From NCBI GenBank assembly GCA_016872775.1, contig VGZA01000009.1, forward strand, positions 1 through 64,000: 64,000 bases of DNA, written 5' to 3'. A model generated the notes under the pieces. The model did no database searches. It worked only from the letters and a program-made list of their open reading frames with translations, and was not told the origin of the DNA. Below, one piece after another: positions 8,060 to 16,645 of the stretch; positions within the stretch are counted from its first letter, which is position 1; each line of letters begins with the position of its first letter. Origin of the DNA: Planctomycetota bacterium. GTDB lineage: Bacteria; Planctomycetota; Planctomycetia; Pirellulales; Pirellulaceae. A program made the position numbers and the translations under genes.

Positions 8060-9721
8060 TTAGAATCCTCCCGCGCGGTTGCGAGCACCACCGCCACCAC
8101 CGCCACCGCCACCGGCGGCGGCGGCGGCGCCGATCGCTTTCAGCACGCCTGTTTCCACTTCCAACCGGCCGACGCTACCGCGCGGAATGGTGCGGCTCGT
8201 CACGCGGATATGGTCCTTCCCGTCGGATTGCGCCAGGGATTTTGCAACCCGCTCCATATTCGGATCTTCGCTGATCGCCGCCGCAAACTTCATGATCGGT
8301 GTCATCGCCACCTGCACGACCATCGGAAGCGCCGACTTGCCCTTGCCGGATTCCGCGTTCTGCATGCTGGCCTTGATCAGTCCGATCCCGTCGTCACCAA
8401 CCGCCAGGAACATCCGGTTCGCGCCGATGCCCAGCGTAATCTCCACCGACTCGCCGAAAATATCCTGAACGTCGTTGCTGACTCCGTCCAGCGGCACGTC
8501 GATCACATGAAAGTTCACGCCCTTATGCGTGCCGGCGTTCAACTGGATCTGCGGCGCGCCGGGCGCATTCTTGGTCAGTTCGACAAGCTTCTTGATACCG
8601 TTCTCCAGCTTGGTGCCGTCGACAAGCAGGCCGCCGATCACCATTTGGAATTCGTCGTCCTCCAGCACGATCGAACTACCCAAATCGAGCTTGCCACCCT
8701 TGATCGTCGCTTCGACCGCATCCATGATCGATGTCAGTGCACCCTTGACTGTATCCCGGGCAGCCTGATCGGGAATGCGCCCGCCGTTGTCGATTTCTTG
8801 CATCGCCTGCTCGCGCAGCGCCTTGAAATTGCCTAGAGCCTGTTCGATGTCGTCGGCGGCCAACGTGGTGATCAAATGCATGGAAATGGCGGCCGCGTCG
8901 GTCGCCAATCCAGAGAATTCCGACTTCGCGTCCTTGCCCTGCGCCATCTGTTTCGCCAGGGCGCTTCCGTCCCGGGCAGTCATGCCGAACTCCATCGCGA
9001 TATTCTGAGCCTTGGCGTCGATCGCAAGGCCGACCGTGACGCTATCGACGTCGTCGAACATCGTATCGAGCTGCTTTTCAACGTTCGCGCGCATCTGCTC
9101 CTGAAGCGCGGCATCGCCAGCGCCAAGGGGGGCGATCGCTAACAGGCTCTTGATCTGCGTCCGCGCGACGTTCCGCAGTTCGGCGGGGATGTTCTGCACA
9201 TTGAGTTGCACGGCAACGTCGTACTGCCGGGTCAGAGCGGCCAGCGTTTCCGCGGGATTGTCGGGGGTATTCGCCAGGGAGCCGATGTCATTCGAAAGGT
9301 AGGCCCAGCCCTTTCCCTCCTTGACGTAAATCGACTGCTCGTTGGCACGAAATTCGTACTTGCCGCCGCCCAGTTCCTTGGGACTGCCGATCAGTTCCTT
9401 CTGTTGCGCGAACAACCCCTTCAGGTCCTCCACGGGGAGAAACACCAACAACTTCGGTTCGCCCTGATCGAGGCTTACAAAGCCGCCGAGAGGTTTGGTC
9501 TGATCGACCTTGGAAACAGCGGCGCGGCCCATCATCAGCGGAAAGCCAATCTGATCGGCCGCCCCCGCCCATTGCGCCACGGCGGAGACATCATTGAAGA
9601 CCTCATTCAGATTGTTGATCGCCACGACCAGGGCAGCCTTGGATCGATCCTGGGCCCGGATACCCGCCGCCGGAACCAGTAAGACCACGGCACAAAAGGC
9701 CGCGACACGCAGCCGGTTCAT
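8060..9721 (-). CDS. Secreted planctomycete protein of unknown function with a poly-glycine tail
   Basis: The 553-aa protein begins MNRLRVAAFCAVVLLVPAAG and AQD, a clear signal peptide with an AxA-type cleavage site. The rest alternates strands and helices without a catalytic motif I recognise. Phrases such as KLLVFLPVEDLKGLF, GWAYLSNDIGSL and GVNFHVIDVPLDGVSNDVQD resemble planctomycete DUF3352-like exported proteins. The last 25 residues are low-complexity (A-rich, then nine consecutive glycines and ARNRAGGF), encoded by a GGC/GGT run. I preferred the ATG at 9721 over a GTG four codons upstream. It is monocistronic, ending at a strong terminator. Secretion is well supported; function is unknown. 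Confidence 0.8.
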   Translation of the reverse strand: MNRLRVAAFCAVVLLVPAAGIRAQDRSKAALVVAINNLNEVFNDVSAVAQWAGAADQIGFPLMMGRAAVSKVDQTKPLGGFVSLDQGEPKLLVFLPVEDLKGLFAQQKELIGSPKELGGGKYEFRANEQSIYVKEGKGWAYLSNDIGSLANTPDNPAETLAALTRQYDVAVQLNVQNIPAELRNVARTQIKSLLAIAPLGAGDAALQEQMRANVEKQLDTMFDDVDSVTVGLAIDAKAQNIAMEFGMTARDGSALAKQMAQGKDAKSEFSGLATDAAAISMHLITTLAADDIEQALGNFKALREQAMQEIDNGGRIPDQAARDTVKGALTSIMDAVEATIKGGKLDLGSSIVLEDDEFQMVIGGLLVDGTKLENGIKKLVELTKNAPGAPQIQLNAGTHKGVNFHVIDVPLDGVSNDVQDIFGESVEITLGIGANRMFLAVGDDGIGLIKASMQNAESGKGKSALPMVVQVAMTPIMKFAAAISEDPNMERVAKSLAQSDGKDHIRVTSRTIPRGSVGRLEVETGVLKAIGAAAAAGGGGGGGGGARNRAGGF

Positions 9722-9920
9722 AATCGCTCTCACAGCTTCACTCCCTATGGAAAACAGAACGGTTCAATGAGACAAGCCAATTAACCTCGAACGGAAACGC
9801 TCCGACACGACTGATACCTTGCCATGCCCGCAGAAGTTTTCGGGCAGCGGCGTGCCGCCATTCATTTCGCCAAAATTCCCGGAAAAGGGCCGGCGGCGCG
9901 GCCCCCCGGCCGACACGAGC

Positions 9921-9935
9921 CCGGCACGTTGCCGG
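9921..9935 (-). terminator. Hairpin just after infA
   Basis: CCGGCA-CGT-TGCCGG forms a perfect 6-bp stem abutting the infA stop codon. No T-run follows, but a very GC-rich stretch does (9890-9915). It could be a weak terminator or 3' stabiliser. The rest of the gap 9734-9920 shows no gene. Confidence 0.4.
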
Positions 9936-9937
9936 AT

Positions 9938-10159
9938 CTAGCGTTCACGAAAGACGATCCGGCCTTTCGACAGATCGTAGGGGGAAAGCTCCACCTGCAC
10001 TTTGTCGCCAGGTACAATGCGGATGAAGTTCTTTCGCATTCGTCCCGCCACGTGCGCCATCACTTCACCCCCCGTTTCCAGTTGTACGCGAAACCGCGTA
10101 TTCGCCAGTGCTTGCGTCACCGTGCCGTTCACGACAAATGCTTCCTCTTTGTTCGCCAT
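9938..10159 (-). CDS. infA: Translation initiation factor IF-1
   Basis: A 73-aa OB-fold protein that occupies the ribosomal A site on the 30S subunit and helps IF-2 and IF-3 select the initiator tRNA. The sequence [58 protein letters not shown] and LSKGRIVFR follows the family along its full length, with the conserved KMRKNFI and [10 protein letters not shown] blocks. It is monocistronic on the minus strand, flanked by the isomerase gene. A near-palindrome GAACGATAAATCGTTC at 10201-10216 lies in the upstream gap and may be a regulatory site. Confidence 0.97.
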   Translation of the reverse strand: MANKEEAFVVNGTVTQALANTRFRVQLETGGEVMAHVAGRMRKNFIRIVPGDKVQVELSPYDLSKGRIVFRER

Positions 10160-10224
10160 GCACTGCTCCGACCGGTCAGGGAGTTATCCGGATCTTCCGG
10201 GAACGATAAATCGTTCGTAGTGTA

Positions 10225-11067
10225 TCACTTAGGTAGTTCCCGTCCAAGGGCCGCATTGCACCGCCGCATGTAGCTAATGCTGTCGGCGGCAAGTCCTTCC
10301 AGGCCCGTGGGATATTCGTATTCGAAGACTTCGACGGAAACCCAGCCGGCATACCCAACGTCGTTCAGCGCCTGGAAAATCGGCACAAAGTCCATTTCCC
10401 CCATGCCCGGTCCCCGTCGATTCGGGTCGTTGGAGTGGAAATGGACCATCCAGGGCGCAAACCGTCGAATCGTGTCGGCCACCGCAAACGGCTCACTCGA
10501 CATCGCCTTGACATCAAGGTGCAGGCGGACCTGGGGTGAACTGACTTTTCCGACCAGTTCCACCCCCGCCGCCGCCGTCTGCAGGAAGTCACCCTCCTGC
10601 GGGCCGAGTGGTTCGACAGCAATGGTCACACCCAGCTTCTCCAGGGTGGGACAGACGCCGCGAAGGACGTCCGCGGCGTAATCCATCCCCGCGGCATGGG
10701 TTACGCCCGGCAGCAAATTGCGTTGCTGGGGCGATCCGAGCACCATGATCTTGCCGCCGAGCTCGGCGCACAGCCGAGCCAGTTCCCCTAAATAGGCGCT
10801 CGTCCGGCCACGAACCGCCGCGTCGGGCGACGTCAGGTAATAGCCTTGGGTACGAGCCAGCAACCAATGCAGACCGACCGCTTCCAGTCCGGCAGATGCG
10901 AGCTGTGCGCGAACCTCGCCGCGACGAGCCGCTGAAATCGAGGTCGCATCGGGACCCATCGTGAAAGGAGCGAATTCGATGCCGGTATACCCACACTCCC
11001 GCGCGACCGCGAAGGCGCGATCGAAGGGCCAGTCAACAAACGTCTCATTGCAGATTGCATATTGCAT
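10225..11067 (-). CDS. Sugar phosphate isomerase/epimerase (xylose-isomerase-like TIM barrel)
   Basis: A 280-aa protein of the AP-endonuclease-2/xylose isomerase-like superfamily. Typical strand-end motifs with metal-ligand residues are visible: GYTGIEFAPF near residue 28, TIAVEPLGPQ (glutamate), RLHLDVKAMS (aspartate), MVHFHSNDPNRRGPG (histidines) and WVSVEVFEYE (glutamate). The length and the HFHSND signature fit hydroxypyruvate isomerase-like or keto-sugar 3-epimerase-like enzymes; the sugar cannot be named. The ATG at 11067 follows a GGGGGGAT stretch; the 70 residues that could be added upstream have no family character and run into the divergent gene. It is transcribed divergently from the large cytochrome gene and is probably cytoplasmic, as no signal peptide is seen. 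Confidence 0.85.
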   Translation of the reverse strand: MQYAICNETFVDWPFDRAFAVARECGYTGIEFAPFTMGPDATSISAARRGEVRAQLASAGLEAVGLHWLLARTQGYYLTSPDAAVRGRTSAYLGELARLCAELGGKIMVLGSPQQRNLLPGVTHAAGMDYAADVLRGVCPTLEKLGVTIAVEPLGPQEGDFLQTAAAGVELVGKVSSPQVRLHLDVKAMSSEPFAVADTIRRFAPWMVHFHSNDPNRRGPGMGEMDFVPIFQALNDVGYAGWVSVEVFEYEYPTGLEGLAADSISYMRRCNAALGRELPK

Positions 11068-11128
11068 GATCCAATCCCCCCGGCGCAGTATGGTAGCATA
11101 CGCTCCCGCGATCAGAAATAATCGCGGC

Positions 11129-14100
11129 ATGCCAACCTCATACCAACCCGCCGAGAACCTACCCGTCATGTTGCCAGTTTCACGGCGGCCCAATCCGCTG
11201 CCCTCCGATGATTGCCCCCGGGTGCGACGATTCTTCCTGGGGCTGTTCCTGTCGCTGTGCTTGACACTGGCGATCACACCGACGGCCGCCCGCGCGCAAG
11301 CGATCGACGATTCTGTCGACCAGGACTACAAGGGGGAGTTGCCCCGGATCCCCCCCAAATCACCGGCCGAAGCCCAGCGGTTATTCCATGTCCAGCCCGG
11401 TTTTCGGATCGAGCTCGTGGCTGCCGAGCCGCTGGTGACCGATCCGATCGCGCTGGCGTTTGACGAACGGAATCGCCTGTATGTCGTGGAAATGCTCGAT
11501 TATTCGGAGGACGACAAGGCGAACCTCGGCCGCATTCGGCGGCTGGAGGACACCGATCGGGATGGCGTCTTCGATCGGTCGACGGTGTTTGTCGACAAAC
11601 TCTCCTGGCCGACGGCCCTGACCTGTTACGATGGCGGACTGTTTGTGGCCGCCGCGCCCTATGTCTTGTATTTCAAGGATACCGACGGCGACGGCGCCGC
11701 CGATCAGCGCAAGCTGCTGTTCTCCGGCTTTGAACGGAGCAACGTACAAGGGCTGGTGAATTCGTTCCAGTGGGGGCTCGACAACCGCATCCACGGCGCG
11801 ACCAGCAGCAGCGGGGCCCAGATCGTCAAAGGTCCCGATCATCCCGCGTTTCAGGAGCAGAACAATCCACCGCTTGTGTTGCGCGGACGCGATTTCGCGA
11901 TCGATCCGCGAACGCTGGAAATCGCCGCGACCAGTGGCGGCGCGCAACACGGAATGTCATTCGACGACTGGGGCAACAAGTTCGTCTGCCACAACAGCGA
12001 TCACATCCAACTGGTGATGTTCGACGACCGGTATGTGGCGCGCAATCCATTCCTGGCCCCGCCCCCGTCCCGGCTGAGCATCGCGGTCGAGGGACCGCAG
12101 GCCGATGTGTTCCGAACCAGTCCGGTCGAGCCATGGCGACTGGTCCGCACGCGGCTGCGGGTCAAAGGGGTAATTCCGGGCCCGGTCGAGGGCGGTGGAC
12201 GCGCCGCGGGATACTTCACCAGTGCCACCGGGATCACCATTTACCGTGGCGACGCCTGGCCCGAAGCCTGCCGCGGTTATGCGATTGTCGGCGACGTTGG
12301 CGGTAATCTGATTCATCGCAAAGTGCTAAGGCCGCAAGGCGTGGCGATGACAGCCCATCGCATCGATGAGAAGTCGGAATATGTGAGTTCGGAGGATATC
12401 TGGTTTCGACCGGTGCAGTTCGCCAACGGGCCCGACGGCGGGCTGTACGTCGCGGACATGTACCGGGAAGTCATCGAACATCCCGCCAGCCTGCATCCCG
12501 TGATCAAGAAGCACCTCGACCTGACTAGTGGACGTGATCGTGGCCGAATTTACCGAATCGTCGCCGAAGGCGCGGCGCGCCGGTCGCGGCCGGCGCTGGA
12601 GGAGTCGACGAGTCCCGAACTGGTCGCGGCGCTGGCCAGCGAAAACGGCTGGACGCGGGACACGGCCGCGCGGTTGATTTACGCGCGGCAGGACCGGCGG
12701 ACCGTTCGCGATCTGGAACAACTCGCCAGCGAATCGACCTCCGCCCTGGCGCGGATGCACGCGCTTTACGCTTTACGCGGGCTGCAGGCGCTGCGCCCCG
12801 AGACGCTCCTGGAAGCACTGAACGACCGCGACCCGCGCGTCCGCGAACATGCATTGCGCTGCGCCGAATCGTTGCTGGACGACGCGCGAGTTCGCGATCG
12901 GTTGCCGGCGATGGCGGACGATCCGGATCCGCGCGTGCGCTACCAGCTAGCGTTCAGCCTGGGAGAGCTCGATAACACGCCGATTCGAACCCAGGCTCTG
13001 GCACGTGTCGTGCGCCACGATGCCGACGATGCCTGGATCCCGTTCGCCGCGCGCAGTTCGCTCGTCGAAGGTAGCGGCGCGCTGCTGATCGAGCTCGCCG
13101 CCGACAAGGCGTTCCGCGAATCGACCGCCGGCCAGTCCTTCCTACAGCAGCTGGCGGCGCAGATCGGCAAGCAGCAACGGGCCGACGACGTCGCGGCGCT
13201 GCTGGAACTGCTGCGGATTACGACCGAGACGAACCAGGCGTTCCTGCAGAAAATCCTGCAGGCGCTCGCCGCGCCGCCCGACAGCAAGCTCGGAAAACAG
13301 ATCGCCGCCGCCACGGGAGGCAAAGCCGAATCGTTGACCGCCGAACTGGTCGCCGAAGCGAGCGCCACCGCATTGCGCGCGGAGGCCAGCCTTGACGAGC
13401 GTGTGGCGGCGGCCCAATTGCTGCGACTAGGTCGGTTCCCCGCCCTGCAGCCGACCCTGCTGCAGCTGCTGGCGCCGACGCAGCCGGTCGAACTGCAATC
13501 CGCCGCACTCGCGACGCTCGCCCGCTTCAGCGAACGCGAGGTCGCGGACCTGATGCTTACGGAGTGGAACTCCCTGAGCCCTCGCATCCGATCCGCCGCC
13601 GGCGACCTGTTGTTCTCCCGCCCGAATTGGACCGCCGCGATGCTCGACGCCGTCGCCGCCGGGCAGCTCAGCGTCAACGACCTCGACCCTACCCGCTTTC
13701 GGCTGCTGACCGGACATGCCGATGACCGCATCCGCCGCCAGGCCGAACGATTGATCGGTCAGGCTCAGCTCGGCCGACGCGCCGAAGTCCTCGATGCCTA
13801 CCGCGGAGTGCTCCAGCAGCAAGGCAACGCCGAACATGGCAAAGAGATCTTCCGCAAAGTCTGCGCGCCCTGCCACCAACTCGGCGGCGTCGGCTACCCT
13901 ACCGGCCCCAACCTGGCGACGATGCGCAATCGCGGCGCGGAAAATATCCTGCTCAACGTGCTCGATCCTAACCGCGAAGTGAATCCGCAATACCTGAATT
14001 ACTCGCTGGTCACCCAGGACGGACGTACGCTGAGCGGAATGATCGCCGCCGAAACAGCCAACAGCGTTACCCTGAAACGAGGCGACAACGCTACCGATAC

Positions 14101-14227
14101 CGTGCTCCGCATCGACATCGAACAACTCAAAAACACCGGACTCTCCCTGATGCCCGAAGGCCTTGAAAAACAGATCGACCCCCAGGCCATGGCCGACCTG
14201 ATGGCATTCCTGCTCGCCGTTGAATGA
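11129..14227 (+). CDS. PVC-type membrane-bound dehydrogenase / c-type haem protein with HEAT-like repeats
   Basis: A protein of about 1032 aa (from 11129; ATG at 11168 is equally possible). The signal peptide is RRFFLGLFLSLCLTLAITPT and AARA. A beta-propeller follows (about residues 80-480), with FRIELVAAEPLVTDPIALAF, GRIRRLEDTDRDGVFDRS and GPDGGLYVADMYREVIEHPA, characteristic of the planctomycete/verrucomicrobial membrane-bound dehydrogenase domain. Next come alpha-helical HEAT-like repeats (about 490-880) rich in ALRCAESLLDD-type helices. The C-terminal haem-binding domain contains VCAPCHQLGG (C912, C915, H916), then RNRGAENILLNVLDPNREVN and PQYLNYSLVTQDGRTLSGMI. It is exported and presumably takes part in oxidation of an unknown organic substrate with electron transfer through the haem. 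The gene ends at intergenic repeat copy B. Confidence 0.88.
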   Translation: MPTSYQPAENLPVMLPVSRRPNPLPSDDCPRVRRFFLGLFLSLCLTLAITPTAARAQAIDDSVDQDYKGELPRIPPKSPAEAQRLFHVQPGFRIELVAAEPLVTDPIALAFDERNRLYVVEMLDYSEDDKANLGRIRRLEDTDRDGVFDRSTVFVDKLSWPTALTCYDGGLFVAAAPYVLYFKDTDGDGAADQRKLLFSGFERSNVQGLVNSFQWGLDNRIHGATSSSGAQIVKGPDHPAFQEQNNPPLVLRGRDFAIDPRTLEIAATSGGAQHGMSFDDWGNKFVCHNSDHIQLVMFDDRYVARNPFLAPPPSRLSIAVEGPQADVFRTSPVEPWRLVRTRLRVKGVIPGPVEGGGRAAGYFTSATGITIYRGDAWPEACRGYAIVGDVGGNLIHRKVLRPQGVAMTAHRIDEKSEYVSSEDIWFRPVQFANGPDGGLYVADMYREVIEHPASLHPVIKKHLDLTSGRDRGRIYRIVAEGAARRSRPALEESTSPELVAALASENGWTRDTAARLIYARQDRRTVRDLEQLASESTSALARMHALYALRGLQALRPETLLEALNDRDPRVREHALRCAESLLDDARVRDRLPAMADDPDPRVRYQLAFSLGELDNTPIRTQALARVVRHDADDAWIPFAARSSLVEGSGALLIELAADKAFRESTAGQSFLQQLAAQIGKQQRADDVAALLELLRITTETNQAFLQKILQALAAPPDSKLGKQIAAATGGKAESLTAELVAEASATALRAEASLDERVAAAQLLRLGRFPALQPTLLQLLAPTQPVELQSAALATLARFSEREVADLMLTEWNSLSPRIRSAAGDLLFSRPNWTAAMLDAVAAGQLSVNDLDPTRFRLLTGHADDRIRRQAERLIGQAQLGRRAEVLDAYRGVLQQQGNAEHGKEIFRKVCAPCHQLGGVGYPTGPNLATMRNRGAENILLNVLDPNREVNPQYLNYSLVTQDGRTLSGMIAAETANSVTLKRGDNATDTVLRIDIEQLKNTGLSLMPEGLEKQIDPQAMADLMAFLLAVE

Positions 14228-14357
14228 ACGGGGAACGGGTTACGGGGGCGGAGATGCCCAGGGTGCCACGGGGGAGGTACTCCGAGCCCGTGCTCCCACT
14301 ATGTGCCACGGGTGGGGGAGTGGCCATCGGCCCCCTTCGGGGCGTCCCGTTCTTCTT
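14228..14357. repeat. Dispersed intergenic repeat, copy B (between convergent genes)
   Basis: The block runs AACGGGGAACGGGTTACGGG, GATGCCCAGGGTGCCACGGG, GTGCCACGGGTGGGGGAGTG and GGCCATCGGCCCCCTTCGGG. It is the reverse-complement counterpart of 4562-4673. It has an extra segment of about 30 bp carrying a second GTGCCACGGG unit. It lies between the convergent cytochrome and RluA genes. Confidence 0.65.
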
Positions 14358-15077
14358 TCACTCTTCACTCTTCACGTAGTCGGACCAAGCGGACGATAAC
14401 GGCGCCTCGATAGCGACTCGCTCCCTGGTCATTGGATCGTCAAAGCTCAAGCGCCGCGCGTGCAAAGCGATCCAGCGCTGGCGCGGATCGGCGGCCGGCG
14501 GGCCGAATCGCGATCGAGCGCCGTACAGTTCATCGCCCAGTACGGCATGGCCGTGGTGCATTGCCTGCAGACGAATCTGGTGGGTGCGGCCGGTTTCAAG
14601 TTGAATTTCCAGCCAGGAGATGGAACCGTCGGTCGCTCGCGATTCCCAGTGCAGGATCGCCTGCCGCGCTTCGGGATGGTCGGCGGCGACGATCTCCGAT
14701 CGAGCTTCATCCGGTAGTTTCCGCATGAAGTCGGACCAGGTTCCACGGCAATCGGACGGAGGCAGCTCGCCTTCGACCAGCGCCCAATAGCGTTTCTCGA
14801 CGCGGCGCTGTTCAAACTGTTCAGCAATGCGCTGCGCGGCCCGCACGTGCCGCGCGATCACCAGCGCTCCCGACACCGGCCGGTCGAGTCGGTGGGGCAT
14901 GCCAAGATAAAGATGATGCTGTTTGCCTTCCCGAATCTGCAGGAAGCGACGCACGCGCGCTTCGATACTGTCGATACCTGGCGGGGCCTGGGTAAGCACG
15001 CCGGGAGGCTTGGCCACGACCAGGCACGGTCCCCGCTCGTAGAGGATCTCCAGGCTGGGCGGGCCGCCTTCCGTCAT
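14358..15077 (-). CDS. RluA-family RNA pseudouridine synthase
   Basis: A 239-aa enzyme without an S4 domain. The catalytic block is MPHRLDRPVSGALVIARH with the nucleophilic aspartate D65, in the RluA/RsuD-type context HRLDxxxSG. Supporting motifs are CLVVAKPPGVLTQ near the start (the KPxG strand), RRVEKRYWALVEG, and WLEIQLETGRTHQIRLQAMH followed by HAVLGDELYG. These define the RluA/C/D fold, which isomerises uridine in rRNA or tRNA. The exact target base cannot be told from sequence. The ATG at 15077 lies 16 bp after the oxidoreductase gene stop at 15094, so the two are co-directional and may be co-transcribed. Confidence 0.92.
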   Translation of the reverse strand: MTEGGPPSLEILYERGPCLVVAKPPGVLTQAPPGIDSIEARVRRFLQIREGKQHHLYLGMPHRLDRPVSGALVIARHVRAAQRIAEQFEQRRVEKRYWALVEGELPPSDCRGTWSDFMRKLPDEARSEIVAADHPEARQAILHWESRATDGSISWLEIQLETGRTHQIRLQAMHHGHAVLGDELYGARSRFGPPAADPRQRWIALHARRLSFDDPMTRERVAIEAPLSSAWSDYVKSEE

Positions 15078-15093
15078 TCCGCGCGATTCCGAA

Positions 15094-16560
15094 TCATACC
15101 TGGGACGCGCCGGGAACGACGTACGGGCTGCGGTAGTTGCGCGTGAGCATCGCGTTGGCGGCCGGGTTATTCTGGAACGTCTCTTCCGCGACGTTCAGTG
15201 CCAGCACCGCACCCATGCGCACCTTGAGCCCCTCGACTTTCACCTCGTTTTCGTTCAGGTGAGCCAACGTTCGCTGCAGCGTATCCTGGTAGTCGTCGGT
15301 CTGCTTGAACGTTGCCAGCTGCGGAGCAAGCTCCTGGGCCGGCAGATCCGTGCCTAAGCGGTAGGAGATGTTCGCCAGATGGCACAACGCGCTGGAGAGA
15401 TGGCCTTCCTCGATATCCGCGGTCAGATCCGACGCATTGCGGCTGCGCACCGCTTTGAGAAAATTGGCGAAGTGCAGGTTGTCTCCGCCGCCCTTGAACG
15501 TGGCGACCTCCTTGCCCTCCTTGTCGAACGCCACGCCCGATTCATAGCTGCCGATGACGACGTAGCCGTCCGTGCCTTCGACGATGATCCCGACGCTGGC
15601 CCCTTTGTAACGCGGCGTCTTGAGTCCGCGGACTTCGAAAACGAGCGACCGGCTTCCGTAGTCCTGGACCGCCACTTGCGTGTTGGCGGTCTCGCCGGCG
15701 TCCTCGTAGCCGAAGCGCCCGCCGTAGCTGACCACGGCATTGCTGAGTGTTTTCGCGCCGAGCGCCCATCGGCAGAGGTCCATTTGATGGATACCCTGGT
15801 TGCCCAGATCTCCGTTACCGAAATCCCATTGCCAGTGCCAGTCGTAATGGAATCTCGGTCGGGTCACCGGGCCCATCGGCGCCGGGCCACACCACAGGTC
15901 GTAGTTGATATTGGCGGGAACTTCGTAGACGCCTTTGGGGCCAATCGATCCTCTCGGTTTGTAGCAGAGTCCCCGCGCCAGTTTGACCTCTCCGATTTTT
16001 CCCGCGTGGATATATTCCATGGCGGCGATCATTCCGGGATTGGAGCGCGACTGGGTTCCGGTCTGACAGATTCGCTTGTGTTTACGAGCGGCCTCGACGA
16101 TCCGCCGTCCCTCGCTGACGTTGTGGCTCACCGGCTTCTCGACGTAAACATCCTTGCCGGCCTGGATTGCCCAGATCGCGCCCAAAGCGTGCCAGTGGTT
16201 AGGCGTCGCGATGGTGACGATGTCGACGCGGGGATCTTCGAGGACTTTGCGGATATCCTCTTCGAACTTGGGCACGTGGCCGTCTTGCCGTTTGCCGACT
16301 TCCTCGGCCCGCTTGCCGCCGATGTCGCGATCGACGTCGCAGACATAGAGGATTTCGGTATCGCCTCGTCCGGCGAACGCCGAGATATGGCTGTTGCCTC
16401 GTCCGTTGACCCCCATGACGGCGACGCCCAGGGTTTCGCTGGGGCCTTTACCTGGCTTGTCTTCGTCGGCGAAAACGTTCGGCGCCGCGTGGGCCGCCAC
16501 GGCGGCCGCGGTAGCCAGCATCGATTCTTCCAGGAATTCACGGCGTGAACGGTGCGACAT
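15094..16560 (-). CDS. TAT-exported Gfo/Idh/MocA-family oxidoreductase
   Basis: The 488-aa protein starts MSHRSRREFLEESMLATAAA at 16560; SRREFLE is a twin-arginine signal. I chose this ATG because AAGGAG lies at ideal spacing. The NAD(P)-binding Rossmann fold follows: GVAVMGVNGRGNSHISAF, ILYVCDVDRDIG and DIVTIATPNHWHALGAIWAI, then the conserved DVYVEKPVSHNVSEG with the catalytic EKP lysine. The C-terminal domain has RFHYDWHWQWDFGNGDLGNQ and HQMDLCRWAL, the planctomycete-type substrate-binding half. Members oxidise or reduce sugars or sugar derivatives; TAT export implies that the cofactor is loaded before export. The substrate is unknown. It is co-directional with the RluA-type gene and the solute-binding lipoprotein gene. 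Confidence 0.9.
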   Translation of the reverse strand: MSHRSRREFLEESMLATAAAVAAHAAPNVFADEDKPGKGPSETLGVAVMGVNGRGNSHISAFAGRGDTEILYVCDVDRDIGGKRAEEVGKRQDGHVPKFEEDIRKVLEDPRVDIVTIATPNHWHALGAIWAIQAGKDVYVEKPVSHNVSEGRRIVEAARKHKRICQTGTQSRSNPGMIAAMEYIHAGKIGEVKLARGLCYKPRGSIGPKGVYEVPANINYDLWCGPAPMGPVTRPRFHYDWHWQWDFGNGDLGNQGIHQMDLCRWALGAKTLSNAVVSYGGRFGYEDAGETANTQVAVQDYGSRSLVFEVRGLKTPRYKGASVGIIVEGTDGYVVIGSYESGVAFDKEGKEVATFKGGGDNLHFANFLKAVRSRNASDLTADIEEGHLSSALCHLANISYRLGTDLPAQELAPQLATFKQTDDYQDTLQRTLAHLNENEVKVEGLKVRMGAVLALNVAEETFQNNPAANAMLTRNYRSPYVVPGASQV

Positions 16561-16645
16561 GGCTTGGCTCCTTGGAACAAACACGAAATCAACCTGGGGG
16601 AATCAACCCGCGGTCGGCGGGGCAACCCCCGCCGCGACCTCAAGG

